Under the pieces are notes generated by a model. The model made no database searches, was not told the DNA's origin, and was given only the letters and a program-made list of their open reading frames with translations. The translations under genes and the position numbers were made by a program. This document shows, piece after piece, positions 17,802-27,461 of a DNA stretch of 64,000 nt (positions are counted from its first letter, which is position 1; the number at the start of each line of letters is the position of its first letter). Origin of the DNA: JACCTH01 sp035253825 (lineage in GTDB: Bacteria; Actinomycetota; Acidimicrobiia; Spongiisociales; ZC4RG35); the NCBI GenBank assembly GCA_035253825.1, contig DATFBM010000029.1:1-64000 (forward strand). The letters are read 5' to 3'.

Positions 17802-19418
17802 CTAGCCGGCGACAATCTTGCGGATTCGCCCATCGACGGTGACGACGTAGATCTCGCCGGCCGAGTCGACCCCGAACGAGGTCACCGAGCCCATATCTCC
17901 TACCTCACTCCAAATCTTGCTGTCGGTGATTCCCGATCCCGTGTAGCGGAAGGATCGCAGCGTGCCCTCACAGAAATCGGAATAGAAGTAGGTCCCAGCC
18001 AAGCCGGCCAGCGCTGTCCCTCGGTAGACATAGCCACCGGTGATCGAGCAGCCCTGATTGTGGGTGTATTCGGCCACCGGCCCGATGAAGCCACCGCAAG
18101 GGCCGCTGCGGCAGATGCTTCCCTCCAGATGGGGCCAGCCCAGGTTGATCCCGGTGGCCAACCGCGAGATGACATTCACCTCTTCGCGGGCATTCTGTCC
18201 CACGTCGGCCACGTAGAGCAGGTCACCGTCGAAGGCGTTGCGCCACGGATTGCGAACGCCCATCACCCAAATCTCCGCTCCCGGATTCTGCTGGTTGACG
18301 TTCATCCGCAGGATCTTTCCGAGCAGGCTCGAGGGGTCCTGGGCGTTGCCGAACTGATCGTTGGCACCTCCGCCGTCACCCAGGGCGATATAGAGCAAGC
18401 CGTCGGGCCCGAAACCGAGCCAACCTCCGTTGTGATTGGAGGCGGGCTGGTCGACGGCTAGCAGCTGACGGGCACTGGCGTCGGCTCGATTGGGATCGGA
18501 GGAGGCCTCGTATTCGACCACCCTGGTGTCGCCGGCGGTGTTGGTGTAGTTGACGTAGAACCGTCCGTTGTTGGCGTAGTCGGGATGGAAGGCGAGACCG
18601 AGGAGACCGCGCTCACCGCCCGTGGAAACGGAAGCCGAGAGGTCGAGGAAGGTGCCCCCACCGATGATGCGAATACGCCCGGTCTGCTCGACCACGAACA
18701 ACCGGTCATCGCCAGGAGGTGACGCCAAGAAGAGGGGCCGGTCGAATCCGCTGGCGATAGTGGAAAGTGAGAGGCGACTGACACGTGGCGGGGGGACGTT
18801 GGGAACGAGATTCCATCCCCGGGTGAGGAAGGTTGCCATCTGGTCGCGCAGGACCTGATCGAAGGGGCAGTAACGACCTCCGCCACATCCGTTCGTGATC
18901 CCGGCTTCGGCGATGGCTTCGACCGCCTCGGTGAAGAAGGCTCCCGGTCCGACGTCGCTGAAAGTGCCGGCATGGCTTCGGGGGGAGAGGCCAAGAGCCC
19001 GCATCAAGAAGAGGGCCATCTCCCCCCGGGAGGTCGGCACCTGGGGGCGGAAGGTGCCGTCGGCGTAACCGGTGGAGATGCCCATTTGCGCGATTCGCTC
19101 GACAAAGCCGGTGTACCACTGGCCTGCGGGGACGTCGCTAAAGCTCCCTGAGGCAGCCAGCGGGCTCTGCCCGAGGGCGCGGACCAGGAAGGCGGCCATC
19201 TCCGCACGCGTTACCGGAGCCGACGGGCAGAAGAGGTCGGGAAGACAGCCGGTGGTGATGCCGGCGGCGGCGATCGCCTCGATCGCCCCCTCATGGGGAT
19301 TGCCGTCATCGTCGAGGAATGTTCCTCCCGGCGGGAGGGTGGTTTGCGCCTGCGCCGGCAGTCCCGAGAGCGCCAGGATGAGGACCAAAAACCAAAGGGC
19401 GCGGTGCCTTTTCTGCAT
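17802..19418 (-). CDS. Secreted SLH-domain protein with PQQ-type aldose dehydrogenase-like domain
   Basis: A 538-aa exported protein. A signal peptide (cleavage near AQAQT) precedes three SLH repeats (about residues 30-205; FSDVPAGQWYTGFVERIAQ, VTRAEMAAFLVRALG), which usually anchor proteins to cell-wall polymers. A six-bladed beta-propeller of the soluble glucose/aldose sugar dehydrogenase family (YliI/GSDH) follows, with DRPLFLASPPGDDRLFVVEQ, ERGLLGLAFHPDY and NHNGGWLGFGPDG, whose His is the usual catalytic base. ATG 19418 has GGGGGAG seven bases upstream. Whether PQQ is actually bound is unknown. Anchoring such an enzyme through SLH repeats is uncommon. Confidence 0.82.
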   Translation of the reverse strand: MQKRHRALWFLVLILALSGLPAQAQTTLPPGGTFLDDDGNPHEGAIEAIAAAGITTGCLPDLFCPSAPVTRAEMAAFLVRALGQSPLAASGSFSDVPAGQWYTGFVERIAQMGISTGYADGTFRPQVPTSRGEMALFLMRALGLSPRSHAGTFSDVGPGAFFTEAVEAIAEAGITNGCGGGRYCPFDQVLRDQMATFLTRGWNLVPNVPPPRVSRLSLSTIASGFDRPLFLASPPGDDRLFVVEQTGRIRIIGGGTFLDLSASVSTGGERGLLGLAFHPDYANNGRFYVNYTNTAGDTRVVEYEASSDPNRADASARQLLAVDQPASNHNGGWLGFGPDGLLYIALGDGGGANDQFGNAQDPSSLLGKILRMNVNQQNPGAEIWVMGVRNPWRNAFDGDLLYVADVGQNAREEVNVISRLATGINLGWPHLEGSICRSGPCGGFIGPVAEYTHNQGCSITGGYVYRGTALAGLAGTYFYSDFCEGTLRSFRYTGSGITDSKIWSEVGDMGSVTSFGVDSAGEIYVVTVDGRIRKIVAG

Positions 19419-19446
19419 CAATTCTCCCCCGATCGGTCGGAGAACC

Positions 19447-20538
19447 CTAGACCGCTCCCCAATCTGCGAAGACCCGAGGGTGATCGAAGACCACTTCGCC
19501 GCACCTGATGGCGGCCACCGGCCGGGTGAGGACATCGACGTCTTCGGTGGGATCGGTCTCGAAGAGCAGGAGGTCGGCACTGGCGCCGACTTCCAGGGCC
19601 GCAAGCCCGAGGTAGCCGTAAGCGTTAGGCCCGGCTGCTTCCACCGACTCACGAGCCCCGAGTCCGTATTCCCAGAGCCGTACCGCCTCGAGCGACACCC
19701 TTCCGTGGGGAAGACCGAGATCGGTCCCGGTGAGGACTGCGACTCCAAATTCGCTGGCCAAGGGGAGGAGCCGCCGCACATTTTCTAATCCCGCCCCTAG
19801 CACCCGGGCCGCGGTCGATCCCGACGCAAAGCCCGACATCACGTCTTCGGTGTTGCACACGGTTGGTACCCAGGCGCCGCCTCGGGCACCCAAGCGCTCG
19901 AGGTCGTTCTCCGTGAGATAAAGGCCGTGCTCGATCGAATCGCACCCAGCTCGAACCGCCATTCCCGGAGTGTCCGGGCCCATCGTGTGAATCGCCACCC
20001 GCAGCTCCGCCTGGTGAGCGACTTGGCAGGCCTTGGCCAGCGCCTCTTCGGAGAAGTTGATCACCGGTCCCCGACCCTTCTGAGGCCAGTCGCCGATCAG
20101 CTTCACCCAGCCACCGCTGCGATCGGATTCTTTCACCGCCGCGGCGAGCTCTGCATCCGATACCTCGACACCGAAACCCGGGAAGTAACCGTGTTGGCCG
20201 GTGATGATCCGTCCCGCCCCTCGCAGCTCGGGTCGTGTGGCAGGAGGGCTCTCGGTCAACCTCAGCACAACGTCATCACGCCAACCTTTATCGATAACCA
20301 GGAAGACCCCACTCTGCAGTTGGGCAAAGGCGCGGCGCTTGATCCCCTCGATTTCGCCGGCGACGGACACATCCTTCAGGGAATTCACCGCCAGGTGGGC
20401 ATGGCAATCTGCCAGGCCGGGGAGGGCCCAGAAGCGGGTTAGATCAATTTCTGGGTCGGAGGCGGGCTCGCTCCATGAACCGTTGGAGATGGATAACTGC
20501 TTCAGCGAATCGTTCCATGTCCGAATCAGAAACGGCAT
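19447..20538 (-). CDS. Metal-dependent amidohydrolase
   Basis: Amidohydrolase-superfamily enzyme (363 aa) of the imidazolonepropionase/prolidase-like group. Metal ligands are visible in order: DCHAHL (HxH), WVKLIGDW (bridging Lys candidate), AIHTMGPD, DSIEHG and TGTDLG (Asp). The C-terminus has GASADLLLFETDP, the usual closing beta strand. The substrate is unknown. The gene starts 39 bp from the divergent S41 protease gene. It shares its direction with the SLH protein gene 28 bp downstream, so they may be cotranscribed. Confidence 0.8.
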   Translation of the reverse strand: MPFLIRTWNDSLKQLSISNGSWSEPASDPEIDLTRFWALPGLADCHAHLAVNSLKDVSVAGEIEGIKRRAFAQLQSGVFLVIDKGWRDDVVLRLTESPPATRPELRGAGRIITGQHGYFPGFGVEVSDAELAAAVKESDRSGGWVKLIGDWPQKGRGPVINFSEEALAKACQVAHQAELRVAIHTMGPDTPGMAVRAGCDSIEHGLYLTENDLERLGARGGAWVPTVCNTEDVMSGFASGSTAARVLGAGLENVRRLLPLASEFGVAVLTGTDLGLPHGRVSLEAVRLWEYGLGARESVEAAGPNAYGYLGLAALEVGASADLLLFETDPTEDVDVLTRPVAAIRCGEVVFDHPRVFADWGAV

Positions 20539-20577
20539 GTGCCGATGGAAGGTAGCGAAGGCAACGGCGAGAATGAG

Positions 20578-21936
20578 ATGCGCATGAAGGTGGCGCTGGC
20601 TTTGGTCATGTTCTTGGTTTTTGCCTGTGGTGGTCCCGCCCCGGTGTCCACGAGTGCGGTCATGCCGATCGCTTCTGCAACCTCCACCACCTCAGCGAGC
20701 GACCTCGAAGTCACCATCCAAGGCTGCGGTACGCCGCCGGTGACCTTCTCCGTGCTCTGCGAGGTGGTCGAGTTGATCGAGACCAATCACTTCAGCCCAC
20801 CAGATCGGCCGACCATGGCCGCCGCCGCCCTCGACGCGGTAGCGACGTTTGAATCACCGGAGACCGAGGAGCTTCCGCGCGGTCTCGTCTGCGCCGTGCC
20901 ATCGGAGGAATTCGCTCCCTTGTGTGAATTGGTTCGGGACGAAATGCTCGACTCCGCTGCCCCTGTTTCCGACATCGTTGAGGGGGCGGTCGATGGCGTC
21001 CTGGCGGCGATGGTCGATCCCTACAACGTCTATGTCCCCCCCGAGCTTTCAGGGTCGGTGGGCGAGGACGGGATCGTTCCCGGAGTCGGCATGGTGATCG
21101 CCGCCTTGAGCGCGGCTGGATCGCCGTGCATTCGGGTGGCTCCCTCGTGTCCCCTCCAGGTGGTGACGGTTCTTCCCGATTCCCCAGCCGAGGACGCCGG
21201 CATCCGGGCTGGCGCTGTGATCACCGCTATCGACGGCGAACCGGTTGAAGGACTGGGGACCGTGGAGGCGGCCGGCTTGCTGGCAGGGGAGTCCGGTACC
21301 ACCGCGGTCTTGACCATCGACGCCTCTGAGGTCACCTTGACTCGGACCGATGCCGAGGCGATTCCGATGAGCGGGGAGATCGTCGGGTCAACCGCCTATC
21401 TGCGATTGCCGGAGTTTGGGTTTGCCACCCATCTTGAACTCCATGCCTGGTTGACGGGCTTCAACGAGGCCGGGGTGGAGCGCTTGATCCTGGACTTGCG
21501 CGACAACCCTGGAGGCTTCTTGTTCTCGGCTTCGATCGTGGGCTCGGAGTTCGTGCCCAGCGGGGTCCTCTACCGGACCCAGGAGCGGGAGGGGAACTTC
21601 GACTACCCGGCCGTCGAAGGGGGCATCGCCACCCGAGTTCCGCTGATTCTGTTGGTAAACGAGAACAGCGCCTCGGCGGCGGAGATCCTGGCGGCCTCGC
21701 TTCAGGAATGGGGGCGAGCGGTGGTGGTGGGCACACCGACCTTCGGCAAGAACCTGGTGCAGTCTTCGTTCGAATTGAGAAATGGTGGCCTTCTCCGTCT
21801 GACCGTTGCCACCTGGACGACTGCCGATGGCGCCTCGGTGGCCGGGACCGGAGTCATCCCCGATGTCGCCCTCACGGTCGATCCCAGCGCCGACGTGGCC
21901 AGCGTGGTCGACGCCGTGCTCTCTGCACTTGGGTAG
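20578..21936 (+). CDS. S41 family C-terminal-processing protease, lipoprotein (first of two)
   Basis: CtpA/Prc-type serine protease (452 aa) anchored as a lipoprotein (lipobox VFAC). An N-terminal helical region is followed by a PDZ-like domain (PDSPAEDAGIRAGAVITAIDG) and the protease core. The catalytic dyad is Ser366 in NSASAAEIL and Lys391 in TFGKNLVQ, the canonical 25-residue spacing. LDLRDNPGG is the conserved support loop. ATG 20578 is chosen because the signal peptide begins there. It is paired in tandem with a second S41 gene, separated by repeat R2. Confidence 0.87.
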   Translation: MRMKVALALVMFLVFACGGPAPVSTSAVMPIASATSTTSASDLEVTIQGCGTPPVTFSVLCEVVELIETNHFSPPDRPTMAAAALDAVATFESPETEELPRGLVCAVPSEEFAPLCELVRDEMLDSAAPVSDIVEGAVDGVLAAMVDPYNVYVPPELSGSVGEDGIVPGVGMVIAALSAAGSPCIRVAPSCPLQVVTVLPDSPAEDAGIRAGAVITAIDGEPVEGLGTVEAAGLLAGESGTTAVLTIDASEVTLTRTDAEAIPMSGEIVGSTAYLRLPEFGFATHLELHAWLTGFNEAGVERLILDLRDNPGGFLFSASIVGSEFVPSGVLYRTQEREGNFDYPAVEGGIATRVPLILLVNENSASAAEILAASLQEWGRAVVVGTPTFGKNLVQSSFELRNGGLLRLTVATWTTADGASVAGTGVIPDVALTVDPSADVASVVDAVLSALG

Positions 21937-21942
21937 AGATCG

Positions 21943-21990
21943 TTCTTGCGTAGATTTGGCCGCATAAATGCGGCCAAATCTACGCAGGAA
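21943..21990. repeat. Palindromic repeat copy R2
   Basis: A 48-bp palindrome with 22-bp arms and a TAAA loop. The arms are fully complementary except one T/G position (right end TACGCAGGAA instead of TACGCAAGAA). It starts 6 bp after the stop of the first S41 gene. The single A-to-G change creates GGAAG, the likely ribosome-binding site of the second S41 gene at GTG 21997. Confidence 0.95.
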
Positions 21991-21996
21991 GCGAAT

Positions 21997-23406
21997 GTGA
22001 ATCGGCTCAGGGCTTTCCTTCTCCTGGTCGTCATCGGGTGCGCGGTCACTTCCGCTCCGGTCAGCACAAGTCCATCCTCGGAGCCCACACCGTCGGTGCC
22101 CTCAACCACCGCCGCTCCCGACCAGCCGCCCACCACTGTCGCATCCAGCACGACTGCCAGCATTGCCGTCGACTTCCGCACCTGTGCGCCCGACGAGCAA
22201 TCGCTTCTCTGCGAGGCCTACCGGTTGATTGGCGACAAGTACGTCGACCCCGTCGCCGACTCGACGCTGGCCGCCGCTGCTGCCATGGAGGTTGACGCCC
22301 TCGACGAAGAAGCAGGCAGCGCAACCGGCGAATGCGTGATCCCCAGCACCGCTTTCGTCGCCGTCTGCCAGGAGTGGGTTGCAGAAGGAGTGTCCTACCC
22401 GCTGGCGGAGGAAGCCGCGGTGTGGGGCCTGATGAACGCCCTGGACCCCAATAGCGCCTATCTCGACCCTGCGGCTTTGCGGATGTTGCAGGAGGATCAA
22501 GCCGGTTCCGTGGAAGGTATCGGGGCCCTGGTGGCCTCTGAGGATCTCACCGCCGCCGACCCCCAATCCACTCCGTGCAGCGTGGTCTCGGAAGACTGTC
22601 GCCTGGTGGTCATCTCGGTATTCGAGGGAAGCCCGGCCGAGGCGCAAGGCCTCCTCCCCGGCGACGTTTTCGTGGCGGTTAACGGGGAGTCGATCGACGG
22701 GTGGAGCGTCGACGAGGTGACCGCAGCGGTGCGGGGACAAGCTGGGACCGCCGTGAGTCTCAGTGTTGAGCGGGGCCGCAAGGAGATCGAGTTCGATATC
22801 GTGCGGGCTTCGATTTCGGTGCCTGTGGTCGAGTCCGAGGTGGTGGGAGATGTGGGCTATCTCAAGCTCAACGTGTTCACGGATAGCTCCGACTCACAGT
22901 TCCATGACGCCCTCGATCGCCTCGTCGCCGCCGGGATCGACCAACTCGTTCTCGACCTGCGCGACAATCCCGGGGGGGCGCTCTACGCCACCGTCCAGAT
23001 TGCTAGCGAGTTCTTCTCCGACGGAGTCGTGGTGCGCACGATTGGGCCCGAGGACGAGGACGTTTACGACGCCGACGAGGGCGGTCTCCTCGCTGACGGT
23101 TCGCTTCCGGTGGCGATCCTGGTCAATCGGGGAAGCGCCAGCGCCTCCGAAGTCCTCTCCGCCGCCTTGCAGGAGCGCAATCGGGCGGTGGTGATAGGAG
23201 ACAACACCTTTGGAAAGAACACGGTCCAGCAGCGGTATGGACTCTCCAACGGGGGAGCCCTCAAGCTCACCGTTGCCCGCTGGGTAACCGCGGCAGGGAC
23301 CGACTTCGGCGAGAACGGTGTCACTCCCGATATCGCCGCCGACCTCGATGACGAGTTGACCGTCGATCAGTTGGTGCTGGCGGTCTCCGATCTCAGCGGC
23401 TGGTAA
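21997..23406 (+). CDS. S41 family C-terminal-processing protease, lipoprotein (second of two)
   Basis: Second CtpA-like lipoprotein protease (469 aa; lipobox VIGC followed by a Ser/Thr/Pro linker). The PDZ segment is FEGSPAEAQGLLPGDVFVAVNG. The catalytic dyad is Ser382 (GSASASE) and Lys407 (TFGKNTVQ), with LDLRDNPGG in between. It resembles the first copy in order and length, so an old tandem duplication is likely. Both have Cys pairs in the N-terminal half (CAPDEQSLLC; CVIPSTAFVAVC) that could form disulfides outside the cell. GTG 21997 is chosen for the lipoprotein signal; the frame is open upstream through R2. Confidence 0.87.
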   Translation: MNRLRAFLLLVVIGCAVTSAPVSTSPSSEPTPSVPSTTAAPDQPPTTVASSTTASIAVDFRTCAPDEQSLLCEAYRLIGDKYVDPVADSTLAAAAAMEVDALDEEAGSATGECVIPSTAFVAVCQEWVAEGVSYPLAEEAAVWGLMNALDPNSAYLDPAALRMLQEDQAGSVEGIGALVASEDLTAADPQSTPCSVVSEDCRLVVISVFEGSPAEAQGLLPGDVFVAVNGESIDGWSVDEVTAAVRGQAGTAVSLSVERGRKEIEFDIVRASISVPVVESEVVGDVGYLKLNVFTDSSDSQFHDALDRLVAAGIDQLVLDLRDNPGGALYATVQIASEFFSDGVVVRTIGPEDEDVYDADEGGLLADGSLPVAILVNRGSASASEVLSAALQERNRAVVIGDNTFGKNTVQQRYGLSNGGALKLTVARWVTAAGTDFGENGVTPDIAADLDDELTVDQLVLAVSDLSGW

Positions 23407-23426
23407 GCGAGGCGCCTCTGTGGGTG

Positions 23427-23439
23427 GTTAGGGCCTAAC
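23427..23439. terminator. Short palindrome between convergent genes
   Basis: GTTAGG-G-CCTAAC, next to a second palindrome GAGGCGCCTC at 23409-23418. Both lie in the 43 bp between the convergent S41 and msrA genes and could form termination structures. There is no T-run. Confidence 0.25.
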
Positions 23440-23449
23440 GACCCTGGGT

Positions 23450-24073
23450 TCAGGCGGAACAGGAGACGCCAGTTCCTCCCAGACCGCAGTAGCCGCCGGG
23501 GTTCTTTCCCAAGTATTGCTGGTGGTAGTCCTCGGCGTAATAGAAGGGCCCGGCCGGTCTGATCTCGGTGGTGATCCGGCCGCGGTGGCCCGCCCGCTCG
23601 AGATCTTCCTGATAGGCCTCGCGGCTCTTCTCGGCTTGCTCCTGCTGATCAGGGGAGGTGGTATAGATCGCCGACCGATACTGGGTGCCGACGTCGTTTC
23701 CCTGACGCATTCCCTGGGTTGGGTCATGTCCTTCCCAAAAGCGTTGCAAGAGTTCGTGGTAGGTCACCTCGGTGGGATCGAAAACCACCAAGACCACTTC
23801 GGCGTGGCCAGTGCGGCCGCTGCAGGTCTCTTCGTACGTTGGGTTGGGCGTGATCCCACCGGCATACCCGGCAGCCGTGGTGTAGACGCCCGGCGTCTGC
23901 CAGAAGCGCCGCTCCGCACCCCAGAAACAGCCCATGCCAAAGATCGCCGTTTCGAAATGGGCAGGAAACGGGCCCACGAGCGGGTTGCCGTTGACGAAAT
24001 GGCGCGCCGGCACCGGCATCGCCACCTCCCGGCCCACCAGAGCGCCCTCCGTTGATTTGTTCCGTCCGAACAT
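23450..24073 (-). CDS. msrA: Peptide methionine sulfoxide reductase MsrA
   Basis: MsrA (207 aa), which reduces methionine-S-sulfoxide in proteins and free methionine. The catalytic Cys49 is in GMGCFWGAE. Conserved GHAEVV, YHELLQRFWEGHDPTQGMRQGNDVGTQYRS and the C-terminal GYCGLGGTGVSC follow; the last contains the candidate resolving cysteines. ATG 24073 is preferred over TTG 24079 because GAGGAG lies 7 bp upstream of it. It probably belongs to the oxidative-stress repertoire. The MFS gene lies upstream on the same strand. Confidence 0.95.
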   Translation of the reverse strand: MFGRNKSTEGALVGREVAMPVPARHFVNGNPLVGPFPAHFETAIFGMGCFWGAERRFWQTPGVYTTAAGYAGGITPNPTYEETCSGRTGHAEVVLVVFDPTEVTYHELLQRFWEGHDPTQGMRQGNDVGTQYRSAIYTTSPDQQEQAEKSREAYQEDLERAGHRGRITTEIRPAGPFYYAEDYHQQYLGKNPGGYCGLGGTGVSCSA

Positions 24074-24099
24074 TTGCAAGCTCCTCTTCAGTTACGAGA

Positions 24100-25332
24100 C
24101 TAAAACCGATCGGGGATACCCGGTTGTTCCACGGGCTCCGAAGGTTTTTCCAACTGGCGAAACGCCGGGTTGAAGAACCCATACAGGACGACGGCGAGAT
24201 AGCACAGCCCGATGATGAGGAACGTGGTGACGACGCCCAGGGCTTGCACCACCACTCCGCCCAACAGGACTCCGGCTGGGATGGCCGCCCACGCACCCGC
24301 CCGCATCGTCCCGAAAACCCGACCCCGCAACTCGGACGGCACCTTTTCATAGGCCACCGTATAGATGACAGGATTGAGCCCGCCCGTGGCAAGTCCCACC
24401 AGGGCCAAAGTGATCAGCGCAGCAGGGAGCGGCGGCAAGGAGGCCAGCACCAGGTACAACGCCGGAACCGCCAGATATCCGCCGAGCAGGACTGGGCGCC
24501 GGCGGAGTCGGTGACCGAACGCGCTGAAGAGCACCGATCCGAGAAGCGCCATCCCTCCGTAGGCGCCGTACATCAAGCCGAGCTCCGCAGCTCCTCCGTA
24601 GGCCTCGTTGGCCAGAACCGGCATCGCCACAGAGAAGGGAGCATCTAGGAAGTTGGTGATGAGGACGGTGACGACGATCGCCAGGATCAATCGGTGATGG
24701 CGGACAAACCGCCAACCTTCGACCAGGTCGGTCCGGAAGCTCGGTGCTTCTTGTCGACGATGGGGCGTCGGCGGGACTATCCAGGCCACCAAGGCAGCCG
24801 AGAAGAGGAAGCTGGCGGCGTTGGCCCAAAGCGCGGTCGGCGCCCCGAGAGACGCAACCAACAGTCCGCCGAGCGGTCCGCCGATGAGTTGAGACCCTTT
24901 CTGGACGCTGCCACGGATCCCGCTCGCCCTCTCCATGGGGACCACTGCGGCCGTCGCCAGATCCGGAAGGATCGCAGCGCGGGCGGTCGCCCCCGGCGCA
25001 TCGAGCAGCGCTCCGAGGAACACCAGGGCCATCAACTGCCATAGCTCGATTCCGACCGTGGAATCCAGAAGAGGTATGGCGGCGACGGCGGCGGCGCTGG
25101 CGAGGTCGGCGATGACGCTCGTGCGACGAAACCCGAGGCGGTCCACGATGACCCCGCCGAACAACCCGGCCAGGACGGCGGGAAGGAAGTTGAAGAAGAC
25201 GGCCAGACCGGTGAGGACTGGACTGCCGGTAGTAATGAGGACGTACCAAGGGATCGCCAACTGGGCGACGGCGTTGCCGGTCAAGGAGATCGCGTCGGCG
25301 ACGAATAGGGCGGTAAGTGGTCGGCGGTTCAA
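24100..25332 (-). CDS. MFS transporter (EntS/drug-exporter type)
   Basis: Major facilitator with 410 aa and about twelve membrane segments. The N-terminal LTGNAVAQLAIPWYVLITTGSP and GGVIVDRLGFRRT (the MFS A-motif between helices 2 and 3) fit the EntS-like exporter subgroup. The substrate cannot be predicted. It starts 68 bp from the divergent zinc-peptidase gene. Confidence 0.83.
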   Translation of the reverse strand: MNRRPLTALFVADAISLTGNAVAQLAIPWYVLITTGSPVLTGLAVFFNFLPAVLAGLFGGVIVDRLGFRRTSVIADLASAAAVAAIPLLDSTVGIELWQLMALVFLGALLDAPGATARAAILPDLATAAVVPMERASGIRGSVQKGSQLIGGPLGGLLVASLGAPTALWANAASFLFSAALVAWIVPPTPHRRQEAPSFRTDLVEGWRFVRHHRLILAIVVTVLITNFLDAPFSVAMPVLANEAYGGAAELGLMYGAYGGMALLGSVLFSAFGHRLRRRPVLLGGYLAVPALYLVLASLPPLPAALITLALVGLATGGLNPVIYTVAYEKVPSELRGRVFGTMRAGAWAAIPAGVLLGGVVVQALGVVTTFLIIGLCYLAVVLYGFFNPAFRQLEKPSEPVEQPGIPDRF

Positions 25333-25400
25333 CCTCAGCGCCGGCTCATTTCCGGAGGTAGCGAATCGAAATATCCGGCGTTCCCTTACTATCGCCTGAC

Positions 25401-26303
25401 ATGGTTCGATACCGCAAGCCGACGGAACGTTCGGGCGACATCATCGACGTGCGGGGGAGCGGCGGCAGGCGGCGGCCAGGCGTTGCCATCGGTGCCGGGG
25501 GTGGGGGACTCGCGATCATCATCGCCATCATCGTTGCCCTTCTCACCGGTGGTGAAGGAGGCGGGCTTGGCGACATCCTCGGCGACCTCGCTCCCGCCCC
25601 CCAAACCTCGGCAGTGGAAAGCCCGCTCGACCCGGCAACCGATCCGCAAGCGGACATGGCCGACTTCATGTCGGTGGTGCTCGATGACAACCAAGCCATG
25701 TGGCAGGAGATCTTCTCCTCCTCGGGCCGTCAATATCAGAACGCGCAGCTGGTCCTCTTCACCGGATTCACCGACTCCGCCTGTGGCGGGGCCGACGCCC
25801 GGATGGGCCCTCATTACTGCCCGCTCGACCAGCAGATGTATCTGGACCTCGACTTCTTCCAGGAGCTTTCCGACCGCTTTGGGGCCACGGGCGACCTCGC
25901 TCCCGCCTATGTCCTGTCTCACGAGATCGGCCACCATGTTCAGAACCTGCTCGGCATCAACGAGCAGGTGCGCCAGCTCCAACAGCAGGATCCCTCCCAG
26001 GCCAACGACCTCTCGATTCGGATGGAGCTCCAGGCCGACTGTTTTGCGGGGGTCTGGGCCTCGACGGTCTTTGTTGGTCAGCTCCAGACCGGGGAAGACA
26101 TCGCCTTGGACCCTGGCGAGATCAGCGAGGCGCTGGAAGCGGCGGCGGCGGTGGGTGACGACCGGATTCAGATGGCCACTCAGGGGCGGATCGATCCCGA
26201 GTCTTTCAACCATGGCACCTCAGAGCAGCGCCAGCGCTGGTTCCAGACCGGTTACGACCAGGGCGATCCCAACGCCTGCGACACGTTCTCCGGCAGCGTC
26301 TAG
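25401..26303 (+). CDS. YpfJ-type neutral zinc metallopeptidase, membrane-anchored
   Basis: A 300-aa protein of the YpfJ/zinc-metallopeptidase family. A basic N-terminus is followed by one membrane anchor (about residues 26-50), then the extracytoplasmic domain. The zinc motif HEIGHH begins at His174, and the conserved MELQADCFAGVW supplies the third ligand region. The family-typical CGGADARMGPHYCPLDQQMYLDLDFF is also present. The substrate is unknown. The gene is monocistronic between divergent and independent neighbours. Confidence 0.88.
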   Translation: MVRYRKPTERSGDIIDVRGSGGRRRPGVAIGAGGGGLAIIIAIIVALLTGGEGGGLGDILGDLAPAPQTSAVESPLDPATDPQADMADFMSVVLDDNQAMWQEIFSSSGRQYQNAQLVLFTGFTDSACGGADARMGPHYCPLDQQMYLDLDFFQELSDRFGATGDLAPAYVLSHEIGHHVQNLLGINEQVRQLQQQDPSQANDLSIRMELQADCFAGVWASTVFVGQLQTGEDIALDPGEISEALEAAAAVGDDRIQMATQGRIDPESFNHGTSEQRQRWFQTGYDQGDPNACDTFSGSV

Positions 26304-26364
26304 CCATTAGCGAGCGTTGGGGGAGTACCCGGAATTGGGGAGGGGTTAGCCTTGCTTTCGAGTC

Positions 26365-27461
26365 ATGGGCCTGCGACGTTCAGGAGTCGCCTTCTTTGCG
26401 CTGGTTTTCCTGGTGGCTTTGCTGCCTGTGGTCTCTCATGCCCAAACCAGCCTCGAGGAGGCTGAGGACCGCCGGGAATCTGCCTACACCCTGCTGGCGG
26501 GGGCGGTGGCGAACCGTAACGAGTCGGAAGCCAAGCTGCTAGCGGCGCTCGAGGAGTATCAGCGACTCTCGGCTTTGCTAGCCGACAAGGCGGCGTCGGT
26601 GGACCGACTCGCAGAGTTGGTCGGCGCGGCGGATAGCGAATTGGCCCGGGTTACCGCCCGCGTGGATGCCCTTGCGGCCGATGCTTATATGGAGGCCCTG
26701 TCGCTACCGGCAGGCTTGGTCTTCGAAAGCCGCAACATTCAGCAGGCCCTGATACGTCGGCCTGTCATCCAGCTGGTGACTGGCGAGGAAGAGGATCGAG
26801 CCAACACCCTGGTTGTCAGTCGGCGAGATCTCGATCGACTCCGATCCCGGATGGCGATCGAGACGGCCGAGGTAACCACCCTCCAGTTTGCAGCCGAGGC
26901 GGCCGCGGACAACCTGGAAGCGATGTTTGCCACGGCCGATCGGGCAGTTGGGGTCGCAATCGCCCAGGCTCGGGCCGCCGATCGCGCCTTCCTGGCGGAA
27001 CTTGACCGCGTCGAGCGAGCCCAGGCCGCAGCGGCGGAACAAGAGCGCCAATCCGAACGCTCGACAACTACAACGACCGCGCCATCTCCCGTCGTCACTC
27101 CGACCGCCAGCACTTCCACCTCGCTGCCCCCTCCTCCCTCGATCGGGACCAATCCGATCAAGCCGGCGGTGGAGCGATGGCGGAGCCTGGTTTCGTCATA
27201 CTTCCCGCCGGCATGGGTGGAGCCGGCGCTGCGCATCATCCAATGCGAAAGCCTGGGGGATCCTGAGGCTTACAACCCCTATTCGGGAGCCTCCGGCCTG
27301 TTTCAGTTTTTGCCGGGGACGTGGGCTGTGATCTCGTCCAAAGCGGGCTTTGGCGGGGCTAGCGCTTTCGACCCCGAAGCAAATATCGGTACCGCGGCCT
27401 GGCTCGCTGCCTATTACCAGAACCTCGGTCGCAACCCCTGGACTCCCTGGTACTGCACGCC

